Below, piece after piece: positions 25,023 to 34,295 of a stretch of DNA of 48,163 nt; the stretch's first letter is position 1; every line of letters starts with the position of its first letter. The stretch covers positions 1 to 48,163 of the forward strand of contig JANYIQ010000012.1 of NCBI GenBank assembly GCA_025362575.1. The letters are read 5' to 3'. This stretch comes from Bacteroidia bacterium. GTDB lineage: Bacteria > Bacteroidota > Bacteroidia > B-17B0 > Aurantibacillaceae. Position numbers and translations under genes: made by a program. The notes beneath the pieces are model-generated. The model saw only the letters and a list, made by a program, of their open reading frames with translations. It had not been told where the DNA came from and made no database searches.

Positions 25023-25581
25023 ATTTTTAATAGTTGGTTTAGGAAACATTGGTGATGAGTACAATGGTACGCGTCATAATATTGGTTTTGAAGTTCTCGA
25101 TCACATGGCCGCTGAAGCGGGAATAAAATTCGTAAATGAACGACATGCTTTTGTTGCCGAAACAAAGTATAAAGGTAAAACCTTGGTATTGGTTAAACCT
25201 ACAACATTTATGAATCTCAGCGGCAAAGCACTTAACTACTGGATGCAGGCCGAAAAAATTCCACTCGAAAATGTAATGGTGATCGTTGACGATCTTGCAC
25301 TTCCTTTCGGGAAAATTAGGATCGGTCCTAAAGGTGGCGATGGTGGTCACAACGGATTAAAGAACATTCAGGAAACTTTGAATACTTCTAATTACCCGAG
25401 AATGCGTTTTGGGATAGGGAATGAGTTCGGAAAAGGCTACCAAGTGGATTATGTTTTAGGGAAATGGAATGAAGAGGAGCAGAAAACATTGAAAGACCGA
25501 TTGAAGGTGGCTTCAGATGCCGTTAAAGCATTTACTTTTTCGGGTTTGCAAACCTGCATGAATAATTACAATACCAAGTAA
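25015..25581 (+). CDS. pth: Peptidyl-tRNA hydrolase Pth
   Basis: Releases peptidyl-tRNA that drops off ribosomes. The 188-residue protein shows the family motifs in order: FLIVGLGNIGDEYNGTRHNI (residues 3-22, with catalytic His about 21), LVKPTTFMNLSGKAL at about 59-73 including the tRNA-binding Asn, VIVDDLALPFGKIR at about 90-103 with the catalytic Asp, and GGDGGHNGLKNI at about 108-119. Length is normal. Its start lies inside the 3' end of mqnD (8-bp overlap), so it is translated from the menaquinone operon. Confidence 0.96.
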   Translation: MSKFLIVGLGNIGDEYNGTRHNIGFEVLDHMAAEAGIKFVNERHAFVAETKYKGKTLVLVKPTTFMNLSGKALNYWMQAEKIPLENVMVIVDDLALPFGKIRIGPKGGDGGHNGLKNIQETLNTSNYPRMRFGIGNEFGKGYQVDYVLGKWNEEEQKTLKDRLKVASDAVKAFTFSGLQTCMNNYNTK

Positions 25582-25596
25582 GGAAATTCTTCGGCA

Positions 25597-26694
25597 ATGA
25601 AAAAATATTTCAGCATACTTCTTTTTCTTATTGCAACTGCGCCATTAAGATCTCAAAACAGAACTCAGGCTTATTCTTCGAGCAGCGGATATACCTTTTG
25701 TGATTGGGATAAAGTATCATTGAAACCTGAATATGTTCCTATTGCAGGAGATACTGCCATGGTATTTGTGAGCACACGAAATTATTTTCCAAATAACGAA
25801 TTTTTCTTAAGCTATGATTTTGATGCAACAAATACATTGCATTGTTTCACCATCTATTTTAATCAGAATAAATGGATCTGCGTTCCAAGAAAAGATCTCG
25901 AACACGCAGTTAATCAAGCTCCCAAAGGAGGGTCGGCTGTTGTTTTTGTGGAAGGTTTTGGAAAGACCTTTATTGGCGGGGTTGACCGGGCAACAAGGCT
26001 TGCGCGAACTTACAATGTACTAACAATATATTTTGATTGGCCAACACGAGATCCAAATTTCAAGCAGGGCAAAAATTACCGGGCAACCCGAAAGGTGAGT
26101 AAACTAGCTGCAAAACCCTTTACGGATTTTATGGTGCAGATGAATCAATTAAAAAAAGTAGGTAAAGTTAATTACGCGCATCTTACACTTTTCATGCACA
26201 GCATGGGAAATTTACTGATGAAATATTCTGTTGAGAAAAATTATTTGGATCCAAAAGACACTTTGTTCGATAACATCATTCTTAATGCGGCTTGTGTTAA
26301 TCATCGCCATCACAAGAACTGGTTAGAAAAAATGGAAGTAAAAGATCAGATTTATGTGATGCAGAATAAAAATGACAAGATCCTTAAAGGAGCAAAATTA
26401 ATTTCGTTCCGCAGGCAATTAGGTCAGTTTCCAAAAGGTGCTTTTGCAAAAAATGCATTATATATTAATTACAGTGCGCGTTTAGATGAGGAGCATAATT
26501 ACTTTTTATTTACATATGTGCTAAAACGCAATCCAGATATTAAAAAAGTGTATGTTTCCATTTTTGAAGGTATTAAACCTGTATTTGATGATGAAAAAAA
26601 GTATAAAAAGATCCCAACTAAAAACAGGATCGATTTTATTAACACAAATCCTCCCAAAAGCAAGGATATTGGCCTTGGTATTTCTACCTTTTGA
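25597..26694 (+). CDS. Exported alpha/beta hydrolase (DUF900-like)
   Basis: A 365-residue protein with a signal peptide (about 1-19, ending PLRSQ). It has an alpha/beta-hydrolase core: VFVEGFGKTFIGGVDRATRL, where the oxyanion turn and strand beta3 lie, a YFDWPTRDPN segment at about 146-155 resembling the DWPS motif of DUF900 enzymes, and the nucleophile elbow HSMGN at about 201-205. A likely Asp is in MQNKNDKIL at about 258 and the His in DEEHNYF at about 299. The substrate is not predictable. It lies 15 bases after pth and 55 bases before the large lipid protein, so a link to lipids is possible but unproven. Confidence 0.75.
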   Translation: MKKYFSILLFLIATAPLRSQNRTQAYSSSSGYTFCDWDKVSLKPEYVPIAGDTAMVFVSTRNYFPNNEFFLSYDFDATNTLHCFTIYFNQNKWICVPRKDLEHAVNQAPKGGSAVVFVEGFGKTFIGGVDRATRLARTYNVLTIYFDWPTRDPNFKQGKNYRATRKVSKLAAKPFTDFMVQMNQLKKVGKVNYAHLTLFMHSMGNLLMKYSVEKNYLDPKDTLFDNIILNAACVNHRHHKNWLEKMEVKDQIYVMQNKNDKILKGAKLISFRRQLGQFPKGAFAKNALYINYSARLDEEHNYFLFTYVLKRNPDIKKVYVSIFEGIKPVFDDEKKYKKIPTKNRIDFINTNPPKSKDIGLGISTF

Positions 26695-26749
26695 TAAGTC
26701 TTCATAGGAAATTTCCCCAATTCTATTCCTTTTGTTAATTTTATAAGCG

Positions 26750-29700
26750 ATGCAAAGCTGGCCCTATTTGATCTATTTGTTTTTTACCAAGCGTAAACTC
26801 GTTTTTACGGTTTTGATGATCGCAATGTGTGCCGGTTTTGGTTATTATGCGAGTAAAATTCAATTAGAGGAAGACATTACCCGTTTTATTCCTCAGGATA
26901 AAAATTCAGCCAGCATAAACTCCATTTTGGAGAATCTTAAATCAAAAGACAAGCTTGTCATTCACTTATCTACTTCCAATTCTGAAAATGTAGAAAAACT
27001 GGAAGAACAAGCGGATCTGCTTTTTGACACCATTCAAAAGACAATACCAAAAAAAGATTATTTTGATATCACCTATAAAATTTCGGATACCAGAATGCAA
27101 GGGGTGTATGAACTATTTTATAAAAACCTTCCTGCACTTTTAAATTCAAGTGATTATTCTAGAATTCAACAATTAGTAAACGCAGACAGCATTAAGGCAA
27201 CACTAAAAAAGGATTATGAAGCCTTATTGAGCCCTTCAGGAATTGTATTATCGAAATACATTATTCGTGATCCGTTGAACATTGTGCCGCTGGCCTTAAA
27301 GAAACTTGAGAACATTCAGATCGATGAGAATTTTGAAACTTATAATGGCGCGATCGTAACAAAAGATCATAAGCATTTGTTGCTCTATATTACCCCTGCA
27401 TATGCTTCTAATGAAACTGCCAAAAACAAAGATCTTATAGCCCTTGTAAGATCAGCTTCCAAAAAATATTCTACCGCTTATGTAAATATTGAACCCTTTG
27501 GTGCCTGTATGGTAGCTCAGGGTAATGCAGAGCAACTAAGGAAGGACAGCGTGTTAACAACTACGATCGCTGTTATTTTAATAGGATTACTTATCGGTTT
27601 GTATTTTAAAAATATATTGCCGGTAATTTTTATTTTTTTACCTGTGATATTCGGCATGACATTTTCTCTAGCCATGCTATTTATTTTTAAAGGTGTGGTT
27701 TCGGCCATTGCGGTTGGAGCCGGAGCAGTGGTATTGGGAATTGCTATTAATTACAGCATGCACTTTTTTACGCATTACAAGCATACGCGAAGCATCAAAT
27801 CAGTCCTGGCAGATCTTACCTTACCCATGTTAATTGGCTGTACAACAACTGTTGGTGCGTTTTTCAGTTTGTCGTTTGTGAAAAGTGAAGCCCTGCACGA
27901 TTTCGGACAATTCGCCGCTTTATGTTTGATAGGTGCCATATTATTTTCAATTGTGGTCTTGCCGCATCTTTTGAAAGTCGCTTTCAAGGAAATCGATCCT
28001 AATGAAATGAAAAGCGAAGAGCACGAAACTTTTTTGGATAAATTAGTAGGTTATCGTTTCGATAAAAATAAAATAATTGTTTTCCTTTCATTAGCCTTAA
28101 GTATTTTCTTTAGTTTCTACGCTTCAAAAGTTGGTTTTGAAAGCGACATGAATAAAATGAGCTATATGGATGAAGAAACCAGAATGGCTGAAAAACATTT
28201 GGATGAGGTCACCAATTTTGCGGCCCGTTCGGTTTTTATTTTTGCTTCAGGGGATAATTTAGAGCAAGCACTTCAGCGAAACGAAAGCATTTCACAAAAA
28301 CTGGATTCTCTGAAACAGAACGGAACAATCAAGAAATTCAGTTCGGTTTCAGCCATTTTCCCTTCACAAAAACTACAGAACGAACGCCATCAACAATGGA
28401 ATTCTTTTTTTGATGCATCGAGAAAAGATAGTATTCAAAAGCAATTAGTGCGATACGGAGCAGAGCATAAATTCAAGCCAGAAGCCTTCTCCGGTTTTTA
28501 TGCAAACTTAAATACGGTGCCAGTATTAATTGATAAAGCGGATTCTGATTCTTTGAATAGATATTTTCTCAAAGACTTTATTACGGAAGTTAATGGCAAA
28601 CCAACTGTAATAAATCACATTAAAGTAAGTGTTGAAAATAAGGACCTTATTTACAAATTGTTCGAAGAAAATGAAGGTGTTGTGGTTTTTGATAAACAGC
28701 ATCTTACTTCTCAGTTTGTGCAAGTGATCAGTTCTGATTTTAATACTATACTCTGGATAACTTCAATCCTGGTATTTGGCTTTATGCTACTATCACACGG
28801 TCGTATAGAAATTGCTCTTATCAATTTTCTTCCAATGCTTATCTCATGGCTTTGGATACTCGGAATTATGGGCCTGCTCGGAATTAAGTTCAACATCATT
28901 AATATCATCATTTCCACTTTTATTTTTGGTTTGGGCGATGATTATTCGATTTTCATAATGGATGGTTTGCTGAATGAGTTTAAATTGGGAAAACGAAATC
29001 TGGGAAGTTACAAAACTTCCATTTTGCTTTCTGCTCTTACAAGTATAATTGGAATTGGAGTGATGGTGTTTGCGAAACACCCGGCCTTAAAGTCGATAGC
29101 GCTTATCACGATCATTGGAATGTTCTGCGTTGTATTTGTTTCTTTCGTGGTGCAGCCATTGATCTTTAACTGGATCGCGCTGAACAGAAAAAACCGAGGC
29201 CTTTTGCCATACACCTTCAAAAATATCAGCATCACTATTATAGGTTTTGCTTTATTCGTTGCTTCCTCTCTTATTCTTACCATTCTCGGCGCACTTATCT
29301 TCACCATATTTCCGGCAGGCATTAAAAAGAGGAAGCTGGTTTTTCATTATCTGATCATGTTTACTTTCAGGACAGTGCTTGCAGCTTTTGTGAACGTGAA
29401 AAAGAAGATAATCAACGAGCAAAAGGAGGATTTCAAAAAGCCTGCTTTAATTATTTCCAACCATCAGTCGCACATTGATCTTGCACTCACGCTTCAATTG
29501 TATCCTAAGATAATTGTATTCACAAATGACTGGGTTTACAATTCGCCTTTTTACGGATGGGTAGTAAAAATGGCAGATTATTATCCGGCCTCGGATGGTT
29601 ACGAAAATAGTTTACCGAAACTGGAAGCCATGGTAAAGGATGGCTACTCTGTATTGATCTTCCCGGAAGGTACAAGAAGTATTGATGGCGACATTCATCG

Positions 29701-30601
29701 TTTTCATAAGGGGGCATTTTTACTGGCCGAAAAACTAGGTCTGGATATTGTGCCTTTATTATTGCACGGAGCCGGAGATGCTGTCACCAAAAATGATTTC
29801 CATTTTAAAGATGGGGCATTGACTGTGAAAATTTTGCCGAGGATAAAAGCAGGAGATGTAATGTTCGCTTCTAATTATCAGGATCGAACCAAAAATATTT
29901 GTAATTACATGCGCTTCGAATATGCTTTACTCAAAGAACAATGTGAACCGGTAGAATATTTTCGTTCGCGTTTGATCGGAAATTATATTTTTAAAGGGCC
30001 TGTTTTAGAATGGTACTGCCGTATAAAAACAAAATTAGAGGGTAATTATAAGCTATTTGAAAGCCTTTTGCCTAAAGAAGGTAAGATCATTGATGTTGGC
30101 TGCGGTTATGGTTTCTTGCCTTACATGCTACACTACAAAAGTAAAAAACGTGACATCTTAGGTTTGGATTTTGATGAAGAAAAAATTGAGGTGGCCCAGA
30201 ACTGTCAGCATAATAATTCTAAACTTCAATTTAGTGTAGCGGATGCAACTACTTATGATTTTCCGAAAGCAGACGGGATCATTATCAGCGATGTGTTGCA
30301 TTATCTGGAGCCTGAACAACAAGTGAATGTTATTGAAAAATTAGCTGCGCAATTGAATAAGAACGGTGTTTTGGTTATTCGCGATGCAGATGCCGATCTA
30401 ACAACACGTCAAAAAGGAACATGGTACACTGAATTTTACAGCACAAATTCCGGCTTTAATAAAACCTCAAAAACGGGCTTGCATTTTGTGAGTGGCAAGA
30501 TCATAAAAGATACTTTAGGTAAATTTCCTGCCCTGAAGGTCGAGATCATTGACAACACTAAGCTTACGTCCAATATCATATATGTTGCACGTTACATTTA
30601 A
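26750..30601 (+). CDS. Trifunctional MMPL transporter / lysophospholipid acyltransferase / methyltransferase
   Basis: A 1283-residue fusion. Residues 1 to about 860 are an MMPL/RND-type exporter: helix at about 15-32, periplasmic loop, a sterol-sensing-domain-like five-helix block at about 262-410, a second periplasmic loop at about 450-660, and a second block at about 665-850 with the FIFGLGDDYSIFIMDG motif. Residues about 880-1070 are a PlsC-like acyltransferase with NHQSHIDLAL (NHx4D, about 904) and FPEGTRS (about 971). Residues about 1085-1283 are a class I SAM methyltransferase with IIDVGCGYGFLPYM (about 1112) and a late VLVIRDADAD strand. I know this architecture from Bacteroidota lipid/flexirubin-type loci, where it is thought to modify and export lipids. 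Confidence 0.9.
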   Translation: MQSWPYLIYLFFTKRKLVFTVLMIAMCAGFGYYASKIQLEEDITRFIPQDKNSASINSILENLKSKDKLVIHLSTSNSENVEKLEEQADLLFDTIQKTIPKKDYFDITYKISDTRMQGVYELFYKNLPALLNSSDYSRIQQLVNADSIKATLKKDYEALLSPSGIVLSKYIIRDPLNIVPLALKKLENIQIDENFETYNGAIVTKDHKHLLLYITPAYASNETAKNKDLIALVRSASKKYSTAYVNIEPFGACMVAQGNAEQLRKDSVLTTTIAVILIGLLIGLYFKNILPVIFIFLPVIFGMTFSLAMLFIFKGVVSAIAVGAGAVVLGIAINYSMHFFTHYKHTRSIKSVLADLTLPMLIGCTTTVGAFFSLSFVKSEALHDFGQFAALCLIGAILFSIVVLPHLLKVAFKEIDPNEMKSEEHETFLDKLVGYRFDKNKIIVFLSLALSIFFSFYASKVGFESDMNKMSYMDEETRMAEKHLDEVTNFAARSVFIFASGDNLEQALQRNESISQKLDSLKQNGTIKKFSSVSAIFPSQKLQNERHQQWNSFFDASRKDSIQKQLVRYGAEHKFKPEAFSGFYANLNTVPVLIDKADSDSLNRYFLKDFITEVNGKPTVINHIKVSVENKDLIYKLFEENEGVVVFDKQHLTSQFVQVISSDFNTILWITSILVFGFMLLSHGRIEIALINFLPMLISWLWILGIMGLLGIKFNIINIIISTFIFGLGDDYSIFIMDGLLNEFKLGKRNLGSYKTSILLSALTSIIGIGVMVFAKHPALKSIALITIIGMFCVVFVSFVVQPLIFNWIALNRKNRGLLPYTFKNISITIIGFALFVASSLILTILGALIFTIFPAGIKKRKLVFHYLIMFTFRTVLAAFVNVKKKIINEQKEDFKKPALIISNHQSHIDLALTLQLYPKIIVFTNDWVYNSPFYGWVVKMADYYPASDGYENSLPKLEAMVKDGYSVLIFPEGTRSIDGDIHRFHKGAFLLAEKLGLDIVPLLLHGAGDAVTKNDFHFKDGALTVKILPRIKAGDVMFASNYQDRTKNICNYMRFEYALLKEQCEPVEYFRSRLIGNYIFKGPVLEWYCRIKTKLEGNYKLFESLLPKEGKIIDVGCGYGFLPYMLHYKSKKRDILGLDFDEEKIEVAQNCQHNNSKLQFSVADATTYDFPKADGIIISDVLHYLEPEQQVNVIEKLAAQLNKNGVLVIRDADADLTTRQKGTWYTEFYSTNSGFNKTSKTGLHFVSGKIIKDTLGKFPALKVEIIDNTKLTSNIIYVARYI

Positions 30602-30625
30602 AAAGCCTGTATTTTAGCTTTTTTT
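30600..30625 (+). terminator. Terminator after the trifunctional gene
   Basis: AAAAAGC (30600-30606) and GCTTTTTTT (30617-30625) form a 7-bp stem closed by G-C, and its 3' arm doubles as the T run. It overlaps the last base of the TAA stop. Confidence 0.5.
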
Positions 30626-30680
30626 GCTTTTAAAATCCAATATTTTTTCCGATTTTTAGCTTCTATATAAAATAGAAATT

Positions 30681-31772
30681 ATGGCAAAGCAAAAATCGAT
30701 CTTAAACGACAAATCCTTAAAGTTTTTAGAACAATATCTTAATAATGCATCTCCAACCGGATTTGAGTCTGCCGGTCAGAAATTATGGCTGAATTACCTT
30801 AAGCCTTATATTGATGATCACTTTGTAGATACTTATGGCACTGTTGTTGGAGTTATAAATCCACGTGCGGATTTTAAAGTGGTAATTGAAGCTCATGCCG
30901 ACGAGATCAGTTGGTTTGTTCACTACATCACCAAAGATGGTTTCATTTATTTACGCCGAAATGGAGGTAGTGATCATCAGATCGCCCCATCTAAACGCGT
31001 AAACATTCATACCGAAAAAGGAATTGTGAAAGCAGTATTCGGATGGCCGGCAATTCATGTTCGCGATGCAGCGAAAGAAGAAACTCCAACCTTGAAAAAT
31101 ATTTTCCTGGATCTTGGTTGTAAATCTGATAAAGAAGTTGAAGAGCTTGGAGTGCATGTGGGTTGTGTAATTACATACGAAGATGAATTCATGGTATTGA
31201 ACGATCGTTATTATGTTGGTCGCGCTCTGGATAATCGCATTGGTGGATTCATGATCGCTGAAGTGGCTCGATTATTAAAAGAGAAAAAAGACAAATTACC
31301 TTTTGGTTTATACATTGTGAATTCTGTGCAAGAAGAAGTTGGTTTGCGAGGAGCCGAAATGATCTCAAGAACAATTAATCCTAATGTTGCGATCATTACC
31401 GATGTTACGCATTGTACGCAAACACCAATGATGAATAAGATAACCAGTGGCGACATAGCCTGCGGTAAAGGCCCCGCTTTAAGTTATGCCCCTGCAGTGC
31501 AAAATAATTTACTGAAATTGATCATTGAAGCTGCAAAGAAAAATAAAATTGAATTTCAAAGACAAGCGGCTTCTCGCGCTACCGGAACAGATACAGATGC
31601 CTTTGCATATAGTACAGATGGAATTGCTTCAGCGTTGATCTCATTGCCTTTGCGTTACATGCATACTACTGTTGAATCAGTTCATAAACGCGACGTGGAA
31701 GATGTGATCCAATTAATTTACCACACCGTAAAGGCGATCAAGAATAATCATGATTTCAGATATTTTAAATAA
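30681..31772 (+). CDS. M42 family metallopeptidase
   Basis: A 363-residue cytoplasmic aminopeptidase-type enzyme of the M42 (deblocking aminopeptidase/tetrahedral) family, sometimes labelled endoglucanase. Metal and catalytic motifs are present: first His in IEAHADEISWFV at about 71-82, bridging Asp in RALDNRIGGF at about 182-191, Glu-Glu in VQEEVGLRGAE at about 215-225, Asp in IITDVTH at about 239-245, and the last His in MHTTVESVH at about 331-339. It forms dodecamers in relatives. Zn or Co dependence is expected. The exact peptide preference is unknown. It stands between a terminator and a tandem repeat. Confidence 0.92.
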   Translation: MAKQKSILNDKSLKFLEQYLNNASPTGFESAGQKLWLNYLKPYIDDHFVDTYGTVVGVINPRADFKVVIEAHADEISWFVHYITKDGFIYLRRNGGSDHQIAPSKRVNIHTEKGIVKAVFGWPAIHVRDAAKEETPTLKNIFLDLGCKSDKEVEELGVHVGCVITYEDEFMVLNDRYYVGRALDNRIGGFMIAEVARLLKEKKDKLPFGLYIVNSVQEEVGLRGAEMISRTINPNVAIITDVTHCTQTPMMNKITSGDIACGKGPALSYAPAVQNNLLKLIIEAAKKNKIEFQRQAASRATGTDTDAFAYSTDGIASALISLPLRYMHTTVESVHKRDVEDVIQLIYHTVKAIKNNHDFRYFK

Positions 31773-31786
31773 CAGGTGCGTCAGAA

Positions 31787-31846
31787 CTTATAATTCATCA
31801 CTTATAACTCATCACTTATAACTCATCACTTATAACTCATCACTTA
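31787..31846. repeat. 14-bp tandem repeat abutting the GH3 gene start
   Basis: Four copies of a 14-bp unit CTTATAACTCATCA (the first with one change, ATT for ACT) at 31787-31842, then a partial CTTA. The array ends two bases before the ATG at 31849 and so occupies the whole ribosome-binding region. No spacers, so it is not a CRISPR array. Confidence 0.95.
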
Positions 31847-31848
31847 AT

Positions 31849-33378
31849 ATGGCCATATTAGGCTCAACCATAAAACGGATCATTGACATACGCGGAAAGA
31901 TTCCGCATTGGAGAGATCCGCATAAGCAACAAGTTAAGCAATTACGTAAATTACTTACCAAAGCTCAAAATACTGCATTCGGACAGCACTTTCATTTTGA
32001 TAAGATCTTAATGGAGAAAGATACGATCAAAGCTTTTCAATCTACCGTAAAAACATACGATTACAGCAGTATCTATAAAGAATGGTGGTACCGTTCTCTT
32101 AAAGGAGAGCATTACGTTTGCTGGCCGGAACATATAAAATATTTTGCGTTGAGTTCAGGAACATCTGAAGCATCGAGTAAATATATTCCTGTTACAAAAG
32201 ACATGTTGAGGGCATTTAAAAAAGGAAGTGTGCGACAAATTGTAGCCATGGCCCATTATGATCTTCCAAAAGAGCATTTTCAAAAAGGATTTCTTGCTTT
32301 GGGCGGGAGCACTGCACTTGATTTTAACGGAACTTATTATGCCGGTGATATGAGCGGGATAACGGCTGCTAATATTCCGGTTTGGTTCGATTATTTCTAT
32401 AAACCTGGAAAAAAAATATCGAAATACAAAGACTGGGAGACAAAAATTTCCGAGATCGTAAAGAGTGCGAAAGACTGGGATATTGGGATTATTGTTGGCG
32501 TTCCGGCCTGGATACAAATTTTATTAGAGCGGATCATAGAACATTATAAAATAAAGACCATACATGATATCTGGCCCAATTTGAGAATTTATGTTCACGC
32601 AGGTGTGGCCATTGGCCCTTACATGAACAGTATAAACAAGCTTACAAAATTCCCATTAATTTTTTCGGACACCTATTTAGCTTCCGAAGGCTTAATTGCT
32701 TTTCAGGAAAAACCAAACCCCTTACAGGGCATGCGAATGCAGCTCGACAACGGTTTGTTCTATGAGTTTGTTCCTTTCAACGAAATTAATTTTGATAGTG
32801 ATGGCAACATGAAGGAAAAAGTAGAAGCTTTAACCATAAAGGATGTGGAGTTAGGAAAAGAGTACGCTCTTTTGCTTTCTACCTGTGCTGGAGCCTGGCG
32901 CTACTTAATTGGCGACGTCATTAAATTTACTAGTTTAGAGAATTCAGAAATTGTTATTACCGGAAGAACGAAACACTTTTTAAGTTTGTGTGGTGAACAC
33001 TTATCGGTGGATAATATGAGTAAGGCCATAAGCCTGACTGCAAACGAACTTAAGATCGAGATCAACGAATTTGTGGTAGCCGGAATTCCTCATGGCACAT
33101 TATTTGCCCACCATTGGTATGTGGGTTGTAATGTTGCAACAGATGAAGAAGTTTTGAAATTGAAAATAGACACTCACTTAAAAGAAATTAACGACGATTA
33201 CAGAGTTGAACGCACCTCGGCTCTGAAAGATATTTTTGTAACTGTTTTACCTGATGAAGCATTCATTGATTTTCTGGCAAGTAAAGGAAAGTTAGGATCA
33301 GCGAATAAATTCCCAAGAGTTATGAAAGGAAAACAATTGGAAGAATGGCAAGCCTTCATTAAAAAGTACAAAAAGTAA
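31849..33378 (+). CDS. GH3 family acyl-adenylate/amide synthetase-like protein
   Basis: A 509-residue protein of the GH3 family, named for plant auxin-conjugating enzymes that adenylate a carboxylate and join it to an amino acid. The ATP-binding SSGTSEASSKYIPVT at about 101-115 is intact. Later motifs typical of the family follow: YVHAGVAIGPYM at about 245, FSDTYLASEGLIAFQ at about 274-288, CAGAWRYLIGDVIKF at about 347-361, and ITGRTKHFLSLCGEHLS at about 371-387. No signal peptide. Bacterial GH3 substrates are largely unknown. A LysE-type exporter follows 6 bases downstream and the two may work together. The start directly follows the 14-bp repeat. Confidence 0.88.
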   Translation: MAILGSTIKRIIDIRGKIPHWRDPHKQQVKQLRKLLTKAQNTAFGQHFHFDKILMEKDTIKAFQSTVKTYDYSSIYKEWWYRSLKGEHYVCWPEHIKYFALSSGTSEASSKYIPVTKDMLRAFKKGSVRQIVAMAHYDLPKEHFQKGFLALGGSTALDFNGTYYAGDMSGITAANIPVWFDYFYKPGKKISKYKDWETKISEIVKSAKDWDIGIIVGVPAWIQILLERIIEHYKIKTIHDIWPNLRIYVHAGVAIGPYMNSINKLTKFPLIFSDTYLASEGLIAFQEKPNPLQGMRMQLDNGLFYEFVPFNEINFDSDGNMKEKVEALTIKDVELGKEYALLLSTCAGAWRYLIGDVIKFTSLENSEIVITGRTKHFLSLCGEHLSVDNMSKAISLTANELKIEINEFVVAGIPHGTLFAHHWYVGCNVATDEEVLKLKIDTHLKEINDDYRVERTSALKDIFVTVLPDEAFIDFLASKGKLGSANKFPRVMKGKQLEEWQAFIKKYKK

Positions 33379-33384
33379 GTTTAA

Positions 33385-34023
33385 ATGGGCAGTTTAATAT
33401 ATCAGGGCATCATAATTATTATTATCCTAACTTTTTCGTTTGGCCCTGCTTTTTTTGCTTTAATAAATACCGGAATAAAGTACGGTTATAAAACCGGCTC
33501 ATTTCTTGCTTTTGGAGTTATATCCAGTGATTTTTTCCTGTGCATGTTGGTTTGCTTTTTAGTGTATTTGGGAATGGCAAATTTACTTCACTCCGAAAAA
33601 ACGCAAACTTTTTTTTCTATTGTAGGTGGAATTGTTTTAATTGTTTTCGGGGCCTTTTATTTTAAGAAACCTATTTCAAAATCAGACGTTACGCTGGATA
33701 TACAAAGTATGGCCCCGCGACCGCATGTAATGATATTGAAAGGATTTTTTCTCAATATTTTTAATCCAACCGTTTGGCTATTATGGCTGGCTAACGTGAC
33801 TGCTATCAGCAAAACATTGGAGTATTCTATGATCAAAATGGTTATCTTTTTTTCTATTGTTCTGGGAAGTGCCTTATTTATTGAGTTATCTAAGGTTTAC
33901 CTGGCTCATAAAATAAAGCATTATCTTACCGATAAGATCATGACAACGGTGAATCATTTAACAGGAATAGCTTTAATTATTTTCGGGATGCTATTAATTT
34001 ATAACAATTATTTCGATCGCTAA
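33385..34023 (+). CDS. LysE family amino-acid/metabolite exporter
   Basis: A 212-residue inner-membrane protein with six hydrophobic segments (about 5-25, 36-62, 70-90, 110-132, 145-165, 185-205). The family signature FSFGPAFFALINTGIKYGYKTG lies near residue 17 (split here by Ala-Leu). FFLNIFNPTVWLLW at about 121-134, the second-half NPxxW motif of LysE/RhtB proteins, also supports this. They export amino acids or homoserine lactones. The substrate is not deducible. The stop overlaps the next ATG by one base (TAATG), so it is coupled to DUF493. Confidence 0.85.
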   Translation: MGSLIYQGIIIIIILTFSFGPAFFALINTGIKYGYKTGSFLAFGVISSDFFLCMLVCFLVYLGMANLLHSEKTQTFFSIVGGIVLIVFGAFYFKKPISKSDVTLDIQSMAPRPHVMILKGFFLNIFNPTVWLLWLANVTAISKTLEYSMIKMVIFFSIVLGSALFIELSKVYLAHKIKHYLTDKIMTTVNHLTGIALIIFGMLLIYNNYFDR

Positions 34024-34295
34024 TGAGTGAAGATAAATTTTCGGAACTGAAAAAGAAGTTGGAAGAAACATTAACGTACCCATCGGTATATATGTTCAAA
34101 TTTATTTTGCCTGCCGATAACCGTACAATTGCCTTGGTTGAGAATATGTTCGGCGAAGAAGCTGAAATTTACACCAAAGAAAGTAACAAGGGAAAATACA
34201 TAAGCATCACAGTTAAAGAAGTAATGATGACCACTGACGAAATAATTGCCATTTATAAAAAGGCCGCTGATATTCCAGGTGTAATGCTTTTCTGA
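34023..34295 (+). CDS. DUF493 (YbeD-like) protein
   Basis: A 90-residue cytoplasmic protein that matches the DUF493/YbeD family, a small ACT-like fold of unknown role. Features are YPSVYMFKFILPADNR at about 19-34, EIYTKESNKGKYISITVKEV at about 48-67, and the ending DIPGVMLF. In E. coli the homologue ybeD lies by lipoyl genes, but here the neighbours are a transporter and an epimerase, both coupled by one-base overlaps (TAATG upstream, TGATG downstream). Confidence 0.85.
   Translation: MSEDKFSELKKKLEETLTYPSVYMFKFILPADNRTIALVENMFGEEAEIYTKESNKGKYISITVKEVMMTTDEIIAIYKKAADIPGVMLF

Noticed and set aside
31787-31846. CRISPR array
   Set aside because: The units are 14 bp, contiguous and without spacers; no cas gene is nearby.
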